From: Gammaproteobacteria bacterium
Lineage (GTDB): Bacteria > Pseudomonadota > Gammaproteobacteria > SZUA-229
Direction: 5' to 3'
Length of the DNA: 64,000 nt
NCBI GenBank assembly: GCA_029882215.1
Contig: JAOULC010000003.1
Span: 108,802 to 172,801 of the forward strand
Shown: positions 57,475 through 64,000 of the stretch, piece after piece
How positions within the stretch are numbered: position 1 is the first letter of the stretch
How the letters are laid out: each line of letters opens with the position of its first letter
Translations under genes and position numbers: made by a program
The notes under the pieces: model-generated
Database searches by the model: none
What the model was told of the DNA's origin: nothing
The model's input: only the letters and a program-made list of their open reading frames with translations

Positions 57475-58229
57475 TAACGCACTAACCCCATTGCAAGCCC
57501 TGCCTCGTTTGAGTCAGGAAATTTTATATTTAATGTTTGTATAAGTTTCGACATATGTACCGTGTCACCGAGTGCTTTTTCAGCCCTGATCTGGACCCAT
57601 AAGCTTTCAGCAGAATGCCTGGCAACATCATGATATCGCTGTATATAAGCTCGCGTCATCAGGTATTTTTTGCTTTTAATACCCAGTAAGGCCATCGAAT
57701 ACAGGGCCTTAGCAAGTTTTGGGTTTTTCCTTAATGCTTTTCTCAAATAACGTTCGGCGAGGTCATATCTTGAGTTGTTCATGGCACACTGACCGGCATT
57801 TACCAGTGCCACAGTATGTGTTCTGTAATAAGGATCATTGATAGCCATTTTAAAAAGTTTTTGTGCTTCATCAAAGCGTGACTGGTTACACAGGTAAGTA
57901 CCATAGTTGTTTTTGATGTCTGAATTAGACGGATCCAGACTCATCGCTTCTTCATAATGCTCTATAACATCTTCATGCTGACCGACATTTTCCAGTAGTA
58001 ATGCCATCGTACTATGTGCAAGAGCATTATCAGGATTTTGTTCCAGCGCTTTTTCTAATTTATCCTTTGCAAGATTCAGCTTATTTCGTGCCAGGTATTC
58101 TGCGCCAAGCTGAACATTAATCTGAGAGGCTTTTACAAAATCAGTTTCATGTTTTTTACCACTCGATGCGCAACCGGTAATAAACTGCAGCCAAACAAGC
58201 ATACCAATAGTTATTATTATTTTATTCAT
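57474..58229 (-). CDS. pilF: Type IV pilus biogenesis lipoprotein PilF/PilW
   Basis: Outer-membrane lipoprotein pilotin for the PilQ secretin. The 251 residues begin with a lipoprotein signal (LQFITGCASSGKK; Cys about 20) and hold TPR repeats (LAHSTMALLLENVGQHEDVIEHYEEAM and similar, about 35-205). It sits between rlmN and rodZ, coupled to both by TAATG, the conserved Pseudomonas order. Confidence 0.92.
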   Translation of the reverse strand: MNKIIITIGMLVWLQFITGCASSGKKHETDFVKASQINVQLGAEYLARNKLNLAKDKLEKALEQNPDNALAHSTMALLLENVGQHEDVIEHYEEAMSLDPSNSDIKNNYGTYLCNQSRFDEAQKLFKMAINDPYYRTHTVALVNAGQCAMNNSRYDLAERYLRKALRKNPKLAKALYSMALLGIKSKKYLMTRAYIQRYHDVARHSAESLWVQIRAEKALGDTVHMSKLIQTLNIKFPDSNEAGLAMGLVR

Positions 58230-59356
58230 TAATTCATTCCATAGCGCGGATTTTCAAACTTACGTTCTCTTCTGCTTTTATCTTTTACTTTTCCAACAAG
58301 CTGACCACAGGCAGCATCAATATCTTCTCCCCGTGTTTTTCGGATAGTCGCAACCAGACCTGATTTCATCAATAACTCTTTAAATTCTTTTATTATTGGC
58401 ATTGGTGAACAATCATAACCCGAATCCGGAAATGGATTAAACGGAATCAGATTAACCTTTGCCGGGATACCTCTTAATAGCGCCACCAATTTTACAGCAT
58501 CCTGATGACTATCGTTTACCCCGTTTAGCATAACGTACTCAAAAGTTATATGTGTTTTCGCCGTCTGATTTTCGATATATCGACGACAGGAGGCCATCAG
58601 CTCTTTTAATGGATATTTTTTATTAACCGGCACCAGACTGTCGCGGATTTCATCTGTGACAGCATGTAAGGAAACCGCCAGTGCAACATTGCTGTCTTTG
58701 CCCAACAAGTCCAGCTTTGGTAATACACCTGATGTACTGACAGTGACACGACGCTTGCTTAAACCATAGGCATCGTCATGCATAAAGATGGTAATGGCTT
58801 TTAGAACATTGTCATAATTCAGCAGAGGCTCTCCCATGCCCATTAGAACAACATTAGTGATTTTGCGATCATCGCGGCTATTTTCGCCTAACAGACGACT
58901 GGCTATCCAGACCTGTCCAACTATCTCAGCGGATGTCAGATTACGACTAAAACCCTGACGTGCGGTCGAACAAAAGCTACAGTCCAGCGCACAGCCGACC
59001 TGAGATGAAATGCATAAAGTTCCGCGATTAGCTTCCGGAATAAAAACAGTTTCTATCTTATTACCACCTTCAAGCTGTAGCACCCATTTACGCGTACCAT
59101 CAGCTGAAGTCTGATCGAACACAATCTCTGGTACGTCGATAGTGGCAACCTGCTTTAAGGTTTCACGTAAAGCCTTACTGATATTGGTCATTTCATCAAA
59201 ATCTGCTGCCAGCAATTGATGCAGCCATTTCATGACCTGAGAAGCACGAAAGGCCTTTTCCCCCGACTCGGTGAAAAAGACCTCAAGATCCTGCAGGGTC
59301 ATACCCAGCAGGTTTTGTTTAACCGGCTTTTTGAGCAAATTAACGGGTACGTTCAC
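58229..59356 (-). CDS. rlmN: Dual-specificity RNA methyltransferase RlmN
   Basis: Radical-SAM enzyme methylating A2503 of 23S rRNA and A37 of tRNAs. The 375 residues include the cluster motif [18 protein letters not shown] (about 119-136), [12 protein letters not shown] (about 174-185), and the C-terminal catalytic Cys in DIDAACGQL (about 347-355). The start is GTG at 59356, inside ndk (17-base overlap), with AGAAGG upstream. Confidence 0.95.
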   Translation of the reverse strand: MNVPVNLLKKPVKQNLLGMTLQDLEVFFTESGEKAFRASQVMKWLHQLLAADFDEMTNISKALRETLKQVATIDVPEIVFDQTSADGTRKWVLQLEGGNKIETVFIPEANRGTLCISSQVGCALDCSFCSTARQGFSRNLTSAEIVGQVWIASRLLGENSRDDRKITNVVLMGMGEPLLNYDNVLKAITIFMHDDAYGLSKRRVTVSTSGVLPKLDLLGKDSNVALAVSLHAVTDEIRDSLVPVNKKYPLKELMASCRRYIENQTAKTHITFEYVMLNGVNDSHQDAVKLVALLRGIPAKVNLIPFNPFPDSGYDCSPMPIIKEFKELLMKSGLVATIRKTRGEDIDAACGQLVGKVKDKSRRERKFENPRYGMN

Positions 59357-59768
59357 ATATACCTTCTGGGAACATCAATGCAATTTCTTCTGCGGCAGTT
59401 TCTGCTGCATCTGAACCGTGTACTGCATTTTCATCAATTGAATCTGCAAAATCAGCACGGATAGTACCGGCCTCAGCATCAGCAGGGTTAGTTGCCCCCA
59501 TGATATCGCGGTTTTTAGCAATCGCATTTTCACCTTCCAGTACCTGACACATAATAGGACCAGAAATCATGAAGCTAACCAGATCATTAAAGAAAGGACG
59601 CTCTTTATGAACACCATAAAAAGATTCAGCCTGTTCGCGCGTCATGTGGATCATTTTAGAAGCAACGATTTTCAAACCTGCTTTTTCGAAACGCGTGTAG
59701 ATTTCACCAATTACGTTCTTGGCTACTGCGTCAGGCTTGATCATTGAATAAGTGCGCTCTAGGGACAT
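59340..59768 (-). CDS. ndk: Nucleoside diphosphate kinase
   Basis: Balances NTP pools by phosphotransfer through a catalytic His. The 142-residue protein starts at ATG 59768 ([19 protein letters not shown]) with GGAG nine bases upstream; an upstream in-frame Met at 59810 is inside the terminator region. The active site [16 protein letters not shown] and [14 protein letters not shown] [10 protein letters not shown] are intact. The end overlaps rlmN. Confidence 0.96.
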   Translation of the reverse strand: MSLERTYSMIKPDAVAKNVIGEIYTRFEKAGLKIVASKMIHMTREQAESFYGVHKERPFFNDLVSFMISGPIMCQVLEGENAIAKNRDIMGATNPADAEAGTIRADFADSIDENAVHGSDAAETAAEEIALMFPEGICERTR

Positions 59769-59808
59769 TAAATTTAACTCCGATAAGTAATAAATAACAA
59801 GAATAAAC

Positions 59809-59830
59809 AACCCGCAATTTTACGCGGGTT
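59809..59830 (-). terminator. Terminator after the isc operon
   Basis: AACCCGC and GCGGGTT form a seven-base stem followed on the minus strand by a T-rich stretch (GTTTATTCTTG). It lies between iscX and ndk. Confidence 0.65.
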
Positions 59831-59875
59831 TGAGGTATGAATAAAGGCCGTAAAGCACCTATTTGACGGGGTTTA

Positions 59876-60076
59876 TCAGTCTTTTTCTTCGATCCAGGCC
59901 ATTTGTATCGCCTCAAGGATTTTTTCGCCCGATCTTTCCGGGTCATCATCAAAATCAGCCAGCTCGCAAACCCACTGATGAAGATCAGTAAAACGAATGA
60001 TCCTGGGATCAACATCGGGGTGTTTTTCATCCAACTCAATGGCAATATCAAGCGTATCGATCCATTTAAGACTCAT
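59876..60076 (-). CDS. iscX: Fe-S cluster assembly protein IscX
   Basis: Small acidic IscS-binding regulator of cluster assembly. The 66 residues match the family end to end: LKWIDTLDIAIELDEKHPDVDP and VCELADFDDDPERSGEKILEAIQMAW. It closes the isc cluster, as in Escherichia. Confidence 0.95.
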   Translation of the reverse strand: MSLKWIDTLDIAIELDEKHPDVDPRIIRFTDLHQWVCELADFDDDPERSGEKILEAIQMAWIEEKD

Positions 60077-60085
60077 AACAAACTC

Positions 60086-60424
60086 CTAATGATTTTCTGA
60101 AACCATGTTAATCGTATATTTGGGAATCTCAATAACCAGATCGGTATCACCAACAACTGCCTGACAGCTTAAGCGAGAGTCCGGATCCAGACCCCAGGCC
60201 TTATCGAGCATGTCATCCTCTGTTTCAGTGGCTTCTTCTAACGAGTCTCCACCTTCACGAATATAGACATGACAGGTGGTACAGGCACAGGATTTCTCAC
60301 AGGCGTGCTCGATATCTATACCATTCGCCTGAGCAGCATCACAGACAGTAACACCTGGCTCTACTTCAAACACTTTGCCTTCAGGACAAATTTCTTCATG
60401 TGGCAGAAAAATCAGTTGGGTCAT
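60086..60424 (-). CDS. fdx: ISC-type [2Fe-2S] ferredoxin
   Basis: Electron donor in Fe-S assembly. The 112 residues carry the adrenodoxin-type ligands ACEKSCACTTC (about 42-52) and the fourth Cys in RLSCQAVV (about 84-91). It lies between hscA and iscX, the normal order. Confidence 0.95.
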   Translation of the reverse strand: MTQLIFLPHEEICPEGKVFEVEPGVTVCDAAQANGIDIEHACEKSCACTTCHVYIREGGDSLEEATETEDDMLDKAWGLDPDSRLSCQAVVGDTDLVIEIPKYTINMVSENH

Positions 60425-60458
60425 TTAAATTCTAGCTCCCGCTTTTACTGTAATAAAT

Positions 60459-62336
60459 TTATTTATCACTAATGTATTCATCAATTTTGTGACCGGCCAT
60501 GGCATCATGAATACTTTGATTCATACGCCTGGCAATATAACTTTCACAGGTTTTTTCAAGCTCATTTACAGCCTGCTTTATGTCTTCGGCTTTTCCTGCC
60601 TTGCGTACTTCGGTCAACCTTGAACGGGACTTATCGATCTGCTGGCGCTCTTCTGCTGACAGCAGGCGTTCACCATCGGCGATCAATGCCGCATCAATTG
60701 CTTCTATTACACGATCAGCCTCAACCTGTTCTTCCCGTAATTTACGTGCTTCCATGTCATATTCAGCATGATCCATTGAGTCACGGAGCATGCCTTCAAT
60801 TTCATTATCCGATAAGCCGTATGATGGTTTTACAACCACACTTGCTTCAACCCCGCTAGTTTCTTCGCGAGAGGAAACACTCAGCAAACCGTCAGCATCA
60901 ACCTGATACGTCACACGTATTCTGGCTGCACCTGCAACCATCGGAGGAATTCCGCGCAGCTCAAAACGCGCCAGCGAGCGGCAATCTGAAACCAGTTCAC
61001 GTTCACCCTGTACAACATGCACGGCCAGTGCCGTTTGACCATCCTTATAGGTTGTAAAATCCTGAGCTCTGGTAACGGGTATTGGCGTATTACGGTGGAT
61101 TATTTTTTCCGATAATCCACCCATTGTTTCAATACCCAGTGACAGTGGAATAACATCCAGTAATAAAAGATCGCCATCCTGATTATTGCCTGCCAATATA
61201 TCAGCCTGCAACGAGGCTCCGATAGCAACAACTTTATCCGGATCAATATTTACCAGTGGTTCTGTATTAAAAAATTCAGCTACACGCTCTCTGACAGCAG
61301 GCACTCGGGTAGAACCTCCCACCATAACGATATTCTTGATATCCTGTTTTTCAATGCCAGCATCTCGCAGCGCACGACGACAAGAAGTGAGTGTTTTAGT
61401 TATCAAAGAATCAACAAGTTTATTAAACTTTAATTTAGTAAGCTCAAGCTGTCTTTTTCCGCTATCCAGGTCCAGTGAAATCGTCACCGTATCAAGCTCG
61501 GTTAGCGATTCTTTTGCAGAGCAGGCCGCAGAAATAATTTGCCGGTTTAATGACGATGTTAATTCTGTAATACCGGCCTCAGTCATTATCCATTCAGCAA
61601 TCGCCAGATCAAAATCATCGCCGCCTAAAGCACTATCACCACCGGTTGACAGAACTTCAAAAACACCTTTATTTAAGCGTAAAATTGAAACATCAAATGT
61701 ACCTCCGCCCAGATCATAAATAGCGACAACACCCTCTTCACCACTATCCAGACCATATGCCACGGCAGCCGCTGTTGGCTCATTGAGTAACCTTAAAACA
61801 TTCAGACCAGCTAAGCGGGCAGCATCTTTCGTTGCCTGGCGCTGTGCATCATCAAAGTATGCAGGCACCGTAATGACAGCACCGACCAGATCGCCACCCA
61901 GACTTTTTTCAGCGCGCACTTTAAGCGTTTTTAAAATTTCCGCAGAAACTTCTACAGCACTGAAATCTCCGGCAACCGTTTTAATACGCGGTACCGATGA
62001 ATCATCAGCGACAAACTGATACGGCAGATGCTGGCTCAGTGTTTTAAGATCCTGAACCGCACGACCCATTAAACGCTTAACAGATACAATGGTATTGTGC
62101 GGATCGGTTATAGCCTGATCCTGCGCCTGATGACCAACCACCACTTCTTTATCAGCTGTATAACGTACAACAGAGGGCAAGATTGACCGGTCCTGATCAT
62201 CAGCTAATGTAGAGGCCTGACCACTTCTGACAGTTGCAACTAATGAATTCGTCGTTCCCAGATCAATCCCTACTGCAAGACGATGCTGATGAGGGGCCGT
62301 TGACTGACCCGGTTCTGCAATTTGTAATAATGCCAT
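60459..62336 (-). CDS. hscA: Fe-S protein assembly chaperone HscA
   Basis: DnaK-type ATPase that acts on IscU loaded by HscB. The 625 residues have the Hsp70 motifs [14 protein letters not shown] (about 24-37), [15 protein letters not shown] (about 198-212) and [13 protein letters not shown] (about 331-343), then the beta-sandwich peptide-binding domain and lid. It differs from DnaK by lacking a typical acidic C-terminal tail. Confidence 0.95.
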   Translation of the reverse strand: MALLQIAEPGQSTAPHQHRLAVGIDLGTTNSLVATVRSGQASTLADDQDRSILPSVVRYTADKEVVVGHQAQDQAITDPHNTIVSVKRLMGRAVQDLKTLSQHLPYQFVADDSSVPRIKTVAGDFSAVEVSAEILKTLKVRAEKSLGGDLVGAVITVPAYFDDAQRQATKDAARLAGLNVLRLLNEPTAAAVAYGLDSGEEGVVAIYDLGGGTFDVSILRLNKGVFEVLSTGGDSALGGDDFDLAIAEWIMTEAGITELTSSLNRQIISAACSAKESLTELDTVTISLDLDSGKRQLELTKLKFNKLVDSLITKTLTSCRRALRDAGIEKQDIKNIVMVGGSTRVPAVRERVAEFFNTEPLVNIDPDKVVAIGASLQADILAGNNQDGDLLLLDVIPLSLGIETMGGLSEKIIHRNTPIPVTRAQDFTTYKDGQTALAVHVVQGERELVSDCRSLARFELRGIPPMVAGAARIRVTYQVDADGLLSVSSREETSGVEASVVVKPSYGLSDNEIEGMLRDSMDHAEYDMEARKLREEQVEADRVIEAIDAALIADGERLLSAEERQQIDKSRSRLTEVRKAGKAEDIKQAVNELEKTCESYIARRMNQSIHDAMAGHKIDEYISDK

Positions 62337-62352
62337 TACCTACTTTCCAAAC

Positions 62353-62898
62353 TTAATCCAGCAACTCATCTTCTATAGCCACGGCCACATCATCAAGTTC
62401 CTGAATGTTTTTATTTAAAAACTGCATTTTACGCGATAGCTCATGCGCGTTATCAAATGATTTTTGCTGATATGCCGCTGCAAATGACTGCATAACGGTT
62501 TTCATTTGTTCTTTTACCTGTTTAAGCAGACGGTCGACTTCAGACAGCGGATCACTGTGCGAACGAACCGATTCAATTTGTTCTCTTAATTCAATCTGCT
62601 CCATCAGAAATGACATATCCATCGACGTGTCTTGCTCGTGATCAATATCCATACCGGCGAGCTTTAACAGGTAATGCGCACGGCTAACGGGAGATTTTAA
62701 AGTATCAAACGCCTGATTAATTAACGAGGCCATTTGCACTGCCATTCTGCTTTGCCGCTCACCGCTACTGACAAAACGATCAGGATGAACTTCTTTTTGC
62801 AGGTTTCTGTATACCGACGTCAGTAAATTAATATCAACATCAAAGCTGGCCGGGAGATTAAAAATTTCGAAATAGTTTTTTGAAAACAAATCAGACAT
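62353..62898 (-). CDS. hscB: Fe-S protein assembly co-chaperone HscB
   Basis: J-domain protein that delivers IscU to HscA. The 181-residue protein has an N-terminal J-domain (about 1-78) with the HPD motif EVHPDRFV (about 36-43) and a C-terminal helical bundle for IscU (about 95-175, HYLL and SFLMEQIELREQIE). It is 16 bp ahead of hscA. Confidence 0.94.
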   Translation of the reverse strand: MSDLFSKNYFEIFNLPASFDVDINLLTSVYRNLQKEVHPDRFVSSGERQSRMAVQMASLINQAFDTLKSPVSRAHYLLKLAGMDIDHEQDTSMDMSFLMEQIELREQIESVRSHSDPLSEVDRLLKQVKEQMKTVMQSFAAAYQQKSFDNAHELSRKMQFLNKNIQELDDVAVAIEDELLD

Positions 62899-62968
62899 TT
62901 AAGAACTTAAACCGGTAAATGAAATAACCCCGGCTTATCACCAGGGTTATTTAAACGAAAGGAATCAG

Positions 62969-63292
62969 TTAAACAGTAAAGCTTTCACCACAACCACATC
63001 GATCACCCTCATTTGGGTTATTAAAAGCGAACCCCTCATTAAGACCTTCTTTAGTGTAGTCGAGCTCTGTACCGTTCAAATAAACAAGACTTTTTTTGTC
63101 GACAATCACTTTAACGCCATTACCTTCAAAAATTTCGTCATTTTCAGAAATCTCATCTACAAATTCGATAACATAAGCCATACCAGAGCAGCCTGTCGTT
63201 TTAACGCCAAGGCGAATACCCACACCGCTCCCCCTGTTATTCAGAAAGTTAAGAACACGTTCAGCTGCTGGTGCTGTAATCGTAATTGCCAT
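62969..63292 (-). CDS. iscA: Iron-sulfur cluster assembly protein IscA
   Basis: A-type carrier/chaperone for Fe-S clusters. The 107 residues contain the three conserved cysteines: [11 protein letters not shown] (about Cys35) and the C-terminal DRCGCGESF pair (about 99 and 101). 18 bp after iscU. Confidence 0.95.
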   Translation of the reverse strand: MAITITAPAAERVLNFLNNRGSGVGIRLGVKTTGCSGMAYVIEFVDEISENDEIFEGNGVKVIVDKKSLVYLNGTELDYTKEGLNEGFAFNNPNEGDRCGCGESFTV

Positions 63293-63310
63293 GAGTAATG
63301 TAAACCTATG

Positions 63311-63688
63311 TTATTTCTTTGACTGATAATCTGCGATGGCAGATTTAATAGCATCTTCTGCTAAAACCGAGCAATGAACCTTAACAGGTGGCAAAGCTAA
63401 TTCATCAGCAATATCCTGATTTTTAATAGCTTTGGCCTCATCCAAAGTTTTACCCTTAACCCACTCCGTTAACAGTGAACTCGATGCAATAGCAGAACCA
63501 CAGCCATAAGTTTTAAATACCGCGTCTTCAATAACGCCAGCATCATTTACTTTAATCTGCAGACGCATAACATCGCCACATGCCGGTGCGCCGACCATAC
63601 CGGTTCCCACGCCTTTATCATCTTTATCGAAACTGCCTACATTTCTTGGATTCTCATAGTGATCCAGTACTTTTTCGCTATATGCCAT
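63311..63688 (-). CDS. iscU: Fe-S cluster scaffold protein IscU
   Basis: Scaffold on which [2Fe-2S] clusters are built. The 125 residues include the ligands GAPACGDVMRLQ (Cys about 37, Asp), KTYGCGSAIASSS (Cys about 63) and KVHCSVLAEDA (Cys about 106), and the HscA-recognition motif LPPVK. IscS is directly upstream but across a 185-bp gap. Confidence 0.96.
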   Translation of the reverse strand: MAYSEKVLDHYENPRNVGSFDKDDKGVGTGMVGAPACGDVMRLQIKVNDAGVIEDAVFKTYGCGSAIASSSLLTEWVKGKTLDEAKAIKNQDIADELALPPVKVHCSVLAEDAIKSAIADYQSKK

Positions 63689-63873
63689 GATCTTTAACCC
63701 CTATCTATGCAGCGCATTTTACGCTGTTTTACAGTATTTCTAAACCAGAAAAAGCATTTTCCTCAGCTAAGCCCTACCCAGAGCCGCCAGATACACACTT
63801 TTCCCTTTTAATCGTTTGCGCTGCAGAGCAAGAAAACTGAATTTATAGCCCTGCATTACATTGAAAACATGAA

Positions 63874-64000
63874 TTAATGAGCCGCCCACTGCACGCTGGC
63901 CAGATCAATGCCGTCTTTGTACATATCCCATAACGGGCTCAGTTGCCGCAGCTTCTCTACCGCTTTGCGCACTTCGGTAATCGCATAGTCAATCTCTTCC
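63874..64000 (-). CDS. iscS: Cysteine desulfurase IscS (C-terminal 42 residues only)
   Basis: The reading frame running in from the right edge ends at TAA 63876-63874. It reads [16 protein letters not shown] and then [20 protein letters not shown], finishing QWAAH. This matches the conserved C-terminus of IscS (SPLWEMYKQGVDL in Escherichia). The 5' end is outside the window. Codons are GC-richer than the neighbouring isc genes, for example CTG, CGC, GCG. Confidence 0.9.
   Translation of the reverse strand, partial: EEIDYAITEVRKAVEKLRQLSPLWDMYKDGIDLASVQWAAH

Noticed and set aside
59731..60051. Minus-strand frame overlapping iscX and ndk
   Set aside because: Shadow of iscX in another frame; it has no recognisable domain.
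1..64000. CRISPR array, prophage or insertion sequence
   Set aside because: No spaced direct repeats of CRISPR type, no transposase or integrase and no phage structural genes were seen.

Overview
The window reads as a chromosomal core region of a mid-GC gammaproteobacterium. Evidence: a gyrA-serC-(serA)-pheA-hisC-tyrA-aroA-cmk-rpsA-ihfB run as in Pseudomonas, nudJ-mnmA-hflD, lapA-lapB-pyrF and ppiB-lpxH as in Escherichia, a complete isc-hsc-fdx cluster, and sdhCDAB followed by sdhE and ygfX. The gene repertoire would fit a free-living marine or aquatic lineage such as the Thiotrichales (Methylophaga/Cycloclasticus type), but that is inference; no rRNA or other decisive marker is present. Coding density is high. 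I see no rRNA, tRNA, insertion sequence, prophage or CRISPR array.

Layout. 1-5.1 kb (minus): comEC, exbB, exbD and the start of msbA, covering DNA uptake and envelope transport. 5.1-7.9 kb (plus): a DUF2062 membrane protein, nudJ, mnmA, hflD. 8.0-12.5 kb: mtnP, ppiB-lpxH, a pair of poorly known genes (an exported protein and a DUF455 ferritin-like protein), sirB2 and comEA. 12.6-27.2 kb (minus): pyrF/lapB/lapA, ihfB, rpsA, cmk, then aromatic, histidine and serine biosynthesis and gyrA. serC is interrupted by a one-base frameshift. 27.4-31.9 kb (minus): sdhCDAB-sdhE-ygfX-DUF1249. 32.1-34.1 kb (plus): ygfZ and an HDOD protein. 34.1-37.1 kb: a repeat-bearing spacer, then lysS and prfB (minus); prfB carries the classical programmed +1 frameshift.

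37.5-40.7 kb (plus): a TRAP transporter, dctP-dctQ-dctM, with a strong terminator between dctP and dctQ. 40.7-47.5 kb (minus): a TauE/SafE permease, a GDPD-like protein lacking the usual first catalytic His, an 18-bp-arm palindrome, tsaB, yoaA/dinG and mrcB. 47.6-50.6 kb (plus): a phosphotransferase-kinase fusion and a receiver-GAF-GGDEF protein whose receiver and GGDEF signatures are both degenerate. 50.6-59.8 kb (minus): ndk-rlmN-pilF-rodZ-hisS-yfgM-bamB-DUF945-der. 59.9-64 kb (minus): iscS (3' end)-iscU-iscA-hscB-hscA-fdx-iscX.

How the genes work together: the isc cluster builds Fe-S clusters needed by SdhB, RlmN and YoaA, and YgfZ supports Fe-S enzymes. SdhE flavinylates SdhA. ComEC and ComEA are parts of a DNA-uptake machine and PilF of type IV pilus assembly. 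The aromatic/serine block feeds chorismate to Phe and Tyr. Many junctions overlap by one base (TAATG) or four bases (ATGA), so translational coupling is common. No clearly new multi-gene system stands out. The most unusual items are the lysS-end tandem repeat, the serC frameshift, the doubly degenerate signalling protein, the GDPD-like protein and the long palindrome next to it.
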